From the NCBI GenBank assembly GCA_039680605.1, contig JBDKTA010000008.1, positions 62,001-126,000 of the forward strand: 64,000 bases of DNA, given 5' to 3'. Source of the stretch: Planctomycetaceae bacterium (GTDB lineage Bacteria > Planctomycetota > Phycisphaerae > SM23-33). Below, piece after piece: positions 63,028-64,000 of this stretch (position 1 is its first letter; every line of letters starts with the position of its first letter). The notes under the pieces were generated by a model that saw only the letters and a list, made by a program, of their open reading frames with translations, was not told the DNA's origin and ran no database searches. Made by a program: the position numbers and the translations under genes.

Positions 63028-63642
63028 GTGACTTTCGTTTTCAACAGAACGTTTGGCACCGTGCTGGCATGCGGGTTGGCGGCTTTGGTGGGCGGTTGGA
63101 GAGTGGGACTCGCCAAGATCGAGAGTCATGAAGCGTATGTTGCCGTCACGGCGCGGAGCATGGCCGAAGCCGTGGCATCCCTGCACAAGGGCAACACTAG
63201 CTGGGCCGTGGCGGCAATGATCGCCGCGGCGGTCCTGGGCAAAATTGGCTTCTTCACCCGCCAGGACCTCTGGGATGGCCGCCATGATGAAGCGATCATC
63301 TCCCGCCAGGCCGCGGCAGCCATCGCGCCGGACGCCCGGGTGGCCGGATGGGACGCGGTCGAAGGCATAGTGTTGTACTACTTCGGCCGACCGGTGCCCG
63401 ACGCCCAGGCGCTCAAGCAGACCTGGGTGAGACGATATGGCCAAGACCCGGGGACGCGGCGCTGGCAGCAATGGCTGAACGAGTCCGATCCGCCGCTGTG
63501 GCTGTTCGCTCACCAGAAGTCTGTACCGCAGTTGCAGGCGATGGGCTTTGCGCCCGCGGCCGGAATCAACTACGATCCCGATTCCAAAGAAGACATTGTG
63601 ATCATGCGCCGGCCGGAGCGGAACTCCGCGCCGGACCGCTAA
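63028..63642 (+). CDS. Hypothetical membrane-anchored protein
   Basis: A 204-residue protein starting at GTG 63028, with AAAGGA 8 bases upstream. It has a hydrophobic N-terminal segment (FGTVLACGLAALVGGWRVGL) and possibly a second (SWAVAAMIAAAVLGKIGFF), then a soluble part (VAGWDAVEGIVLYYFGRPVPDAQALKQTWVRRYGQDPGTRRWQQWL...PLWLFAHQKSVPQLQAMGFAP). The second half recalls the soluble end of large membrane glycosyltransferases, so it could be a remnant of one. I do not assign a function. Confidence 0.7.
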   Translation: MTFVFNRTFGTVLACGLAALVGGWRVGLAKIESHEAYVAVTARSMAEAVASLHKGNTSWAVAAMIAAAVLGKIGFFTRQDLWDGRHDEAIISRQAAAAIAPDARVAGWDAVEGIVLYYFGRPVPDAQALKQTWVRRYGQDPGTRRWQQWLNESDPPLWLFAHQKSVPQLQAMGFAPAAGINYDPDSKEDIVIMRRPERNSAPDR

Positions 63643-63656
63643 GCTGAAGACTGCAT

Positions 63657-63690
63657 GAACCGCAGAGACCGCAGAGCACGCAGAGAAGCA
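63657..63690. repeat. Short cgcagagnnc tandem repeat
   Basis: accgcagagaccgcagagca is followed by cgcagagaag: three near copies of a 9- to 10-base unit just after the hypothetical gene. It is another intergenic repeat type. Confidence 0.55.
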
Positions 63691-63699
63691 CGTGGTTGA

Positions 63700-63732
63700 C
63701 AACGGGCGGCCGGTGTTAGCGGTCGCCCGTTG
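63700..63732 (-). terminator. Hairpin downstream of the last PEP-CTERM gene
   Basis: caacgggcg (63700-63708) pairs with cgcccgttg (63724-63732). It lies between convergent genes and has no U-tract; it resembles the hairpin at 60644-60677. Confidence 0.5.
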
Positions 63733-63760
63733 AAAACTAATCCTCATTACCAGATCGCGA

Positions 63761-64000
63761 TTACTTCTTCCGCCGAATCAGGGCCGTCAGGCCGCCCAGG
63801 ACCAGCAGGCTCATGGTCGCCGGTTCGGGGAGAAGGATTCCTTCGATCACCTGGACCTCGGAGATGGCCAGAACGTTGCGGTCGATGCTCGCTCCGGTCA
63901 GATAGCTCTTGCCGTCCAGGTAAATCGAACTGGCCAGAATCGGTGTTGCGAGGTCGAACGTCCAGGTCGGCCGAACGCCGCTGTGGTCTTCGTTGACGAT
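63761..64000 (-). CDS. PEP-CTERM protein, C-terminal end (start outside window)
   Basis: Reading the minus strand from base 64000, the frame is open for 79 codons to TAA at 63761. It begins IVNEDHSGVRPTWTFDLATP and ends LLPEPATMSLLVLGGLTALIRRKK, a PEP-CTERM anchor. The visible part (SSIYLDGKSYLTGASIDRNV, ISEVQVIEG) looks like the end of a LamG- or CBM-like beta domain, but too little is seen for a family call. Confidence 0.85.
   Translation of the reverse strand: MVNEDHSGVRPTWTFDLATPILASSIYLDGKSYLTGASIDRNVLAISEVQVIEGILLPEPATMSLLVLGGLTALIRRKK

Overview
The window reads as chromosome from a GC-rich member of the Planctomycetota, most likely class Phycisphaerae. The evidence is four PEP-CTERM surface proteins (one cut by the right edge), two prepilin-like proteins, one of them with a C-terminal H-x9-DG motif typical of planctomycetes, a XylR-type AraC/periplasmic-binding-protein regulator, a futalosine-type menaquinone gene pair (mqnD and ubiD) and many short palindromic repeats between genes. 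This is inference from gene content; no rRNA or marker set is present.

1-13.6 kb: the end of a MoxR ATPase and its DUF58 partner; a 1909-residue PEP-CTERM protein built from 138-residue repeats; ribF-nrnA; then a cobalamin riboswitch with its own promoter and intrinsic terminator, controlling a small PEP-CTERM protein; a prepilin-like protein, a lipoprotein and an aldo/keto reductase.

13.7-27.3 kb: a tRNA-Ser(UGA), then two divergent, tightly overlapping operons. The minus-strand one is a complete STM4011-STM4015-type cassette (two radical SAM proteins, a sulfatase-like hydrolase, an ATP-grasp protein and a leucine-rich-repeat protein). The plus-strand one is a MoxR / vWA / beta-propeller ternary system of five coupled genes.

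27.3-41.2 kb: the highlight. Fifteen minus-strand genes form an NAD+ and ADP-ribose regulon: pncB-nadE, then nrtR, pncA, a NADAR protein, a PARG-like TIGR02452 protein, pnuC, nadR, a compact major-vault-protein-like protein, two membrane proteins, two ADP-ribosylglycohydrolases, a NUDIX hydrolase and the RNA 2'-phosphotransferase kptA. Both transcription starts carry the same candidate operator, GTGT-N7-ACAC, placed on the promoter. The set can release nicotinamide and ADP-ribose from NAD+ use, clear ADP-ribosyl marks and rebuild NAD+. No classical ADP-ribosyltransferase is present.

41.5-64 kb: housekeeping and surface genes. These are a secreted hydrolase; ubiD and mqnD; mreC-mreD-mrdA-rodA with an alpha/beta hydrolase; a glycosyltransferase; a single-frame larC; small membrane proteins; a secreted metallophosphoesterase carrying an in-frame palindromic repeat; a HEAT-repeat protein with an H-x9-DG prepilin; PEP-CTERM proteins; and a XylR-like regulator.
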